NCBI GenBank assembly: GCA_019752375.1
Contig: JAIEMG010000206.1
Coordinates: 1-35,646 of the forward strand
DNA length: 35,646 bases
Origin: Gemmataceae bacterium
Lineage (GTDB): Bacteria; Planctomycetota; Planctomycetia; Gemmatales; Gemmataceae
Direction: 5' to 3'
Position numbers and translations under genes: made by a program. Position 1 is the first letter of the stretch. Every line of letters begins with the position of its first letter. This document shows, piece after piece, positions 35,645 through 35,646 of the stretch. The notes beneath the pieces were generated by a model. That model worked only from the letters and a program-made list of their open reading frames with translations. It ran no database searches and had not been told where the DNA came from.

Positions 35645-35646
35645 TT

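Overview
The window is GC-rich bacterial chromosome and looks like a planctomycete of the Gemmata type (order Gemmatales). The markers are a DUF1559 protein with a prepilin-like N terminus and H-X9-DG motif, a DUF1501 protein, a planctomycete-type c-type cytochrome fused to WD40 repeats, a giant secreted protein with the N-terminal LEDR sorting-like motif, and many short foldback repeats between genes. All calls come from reading the sequence; no database search was run.

Layout. Bases 1-3943 carry an FCD-type GntR regulator with its own promoter and palindromic operator, then DUF1559, a small lipoprotein and DUF1501. Bases 3948-5122 hold a divergent VOC protein/TetR regulator pair, and 5319-5915 an exported SAM-methyltransferase-fold protein. 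Bases 6619-11013 encode a 1464-aa hybrid histidine kinase whose N terminus has the spacing of the plant ethylene-receptor copper site, followed by seven PAS domains, kinase and receiver. On the opposite strand, 11430-15788 encodes a 1452-aa secreted protein with a sedolisin (S53) protease domain at one end, five repeats exactly 150 bp apart, and a metzincin-type zinc motif at the other end. Bases 16040-16513 are a small gene graveyard. A secreted Gly-rich protein and a Zn-ribbon protein follow.

Bases 18885-22773 form a tight minus-strand cluster: gltX, an unassigned 57-aa gene, an MNT nucleotidyltransferase, glnS. leuS is divergent from it. Then come a shrunken antitoxin-like gene, a Zn-ribbon/helical protein, the cytochrome-WD40 protein, queE, a remarkable 159-bp degenerate hexamer foldback (31402-31560), and a pair made of an exported C25/caspase-fold peptidase and an inactive-transglutaminase 7TM protein.

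Five of the six convergent gene junctions carry one or more perfect or near-perfect foldbacks of different sequence families (5151-5293, 11007-11284, 18685-18881, 26245-26309, 30138-30437). More lie at 1-39, 22795-23066 and 35593-35644. The best candidates for new biology are the ethylene-type receptor kinase, the two-protease secreted protein, the C25-peptidase/7TM pair, the 57-aa/MNT module between two tRNA synthetase genes, and the GAN-NAR hexamer foldback.
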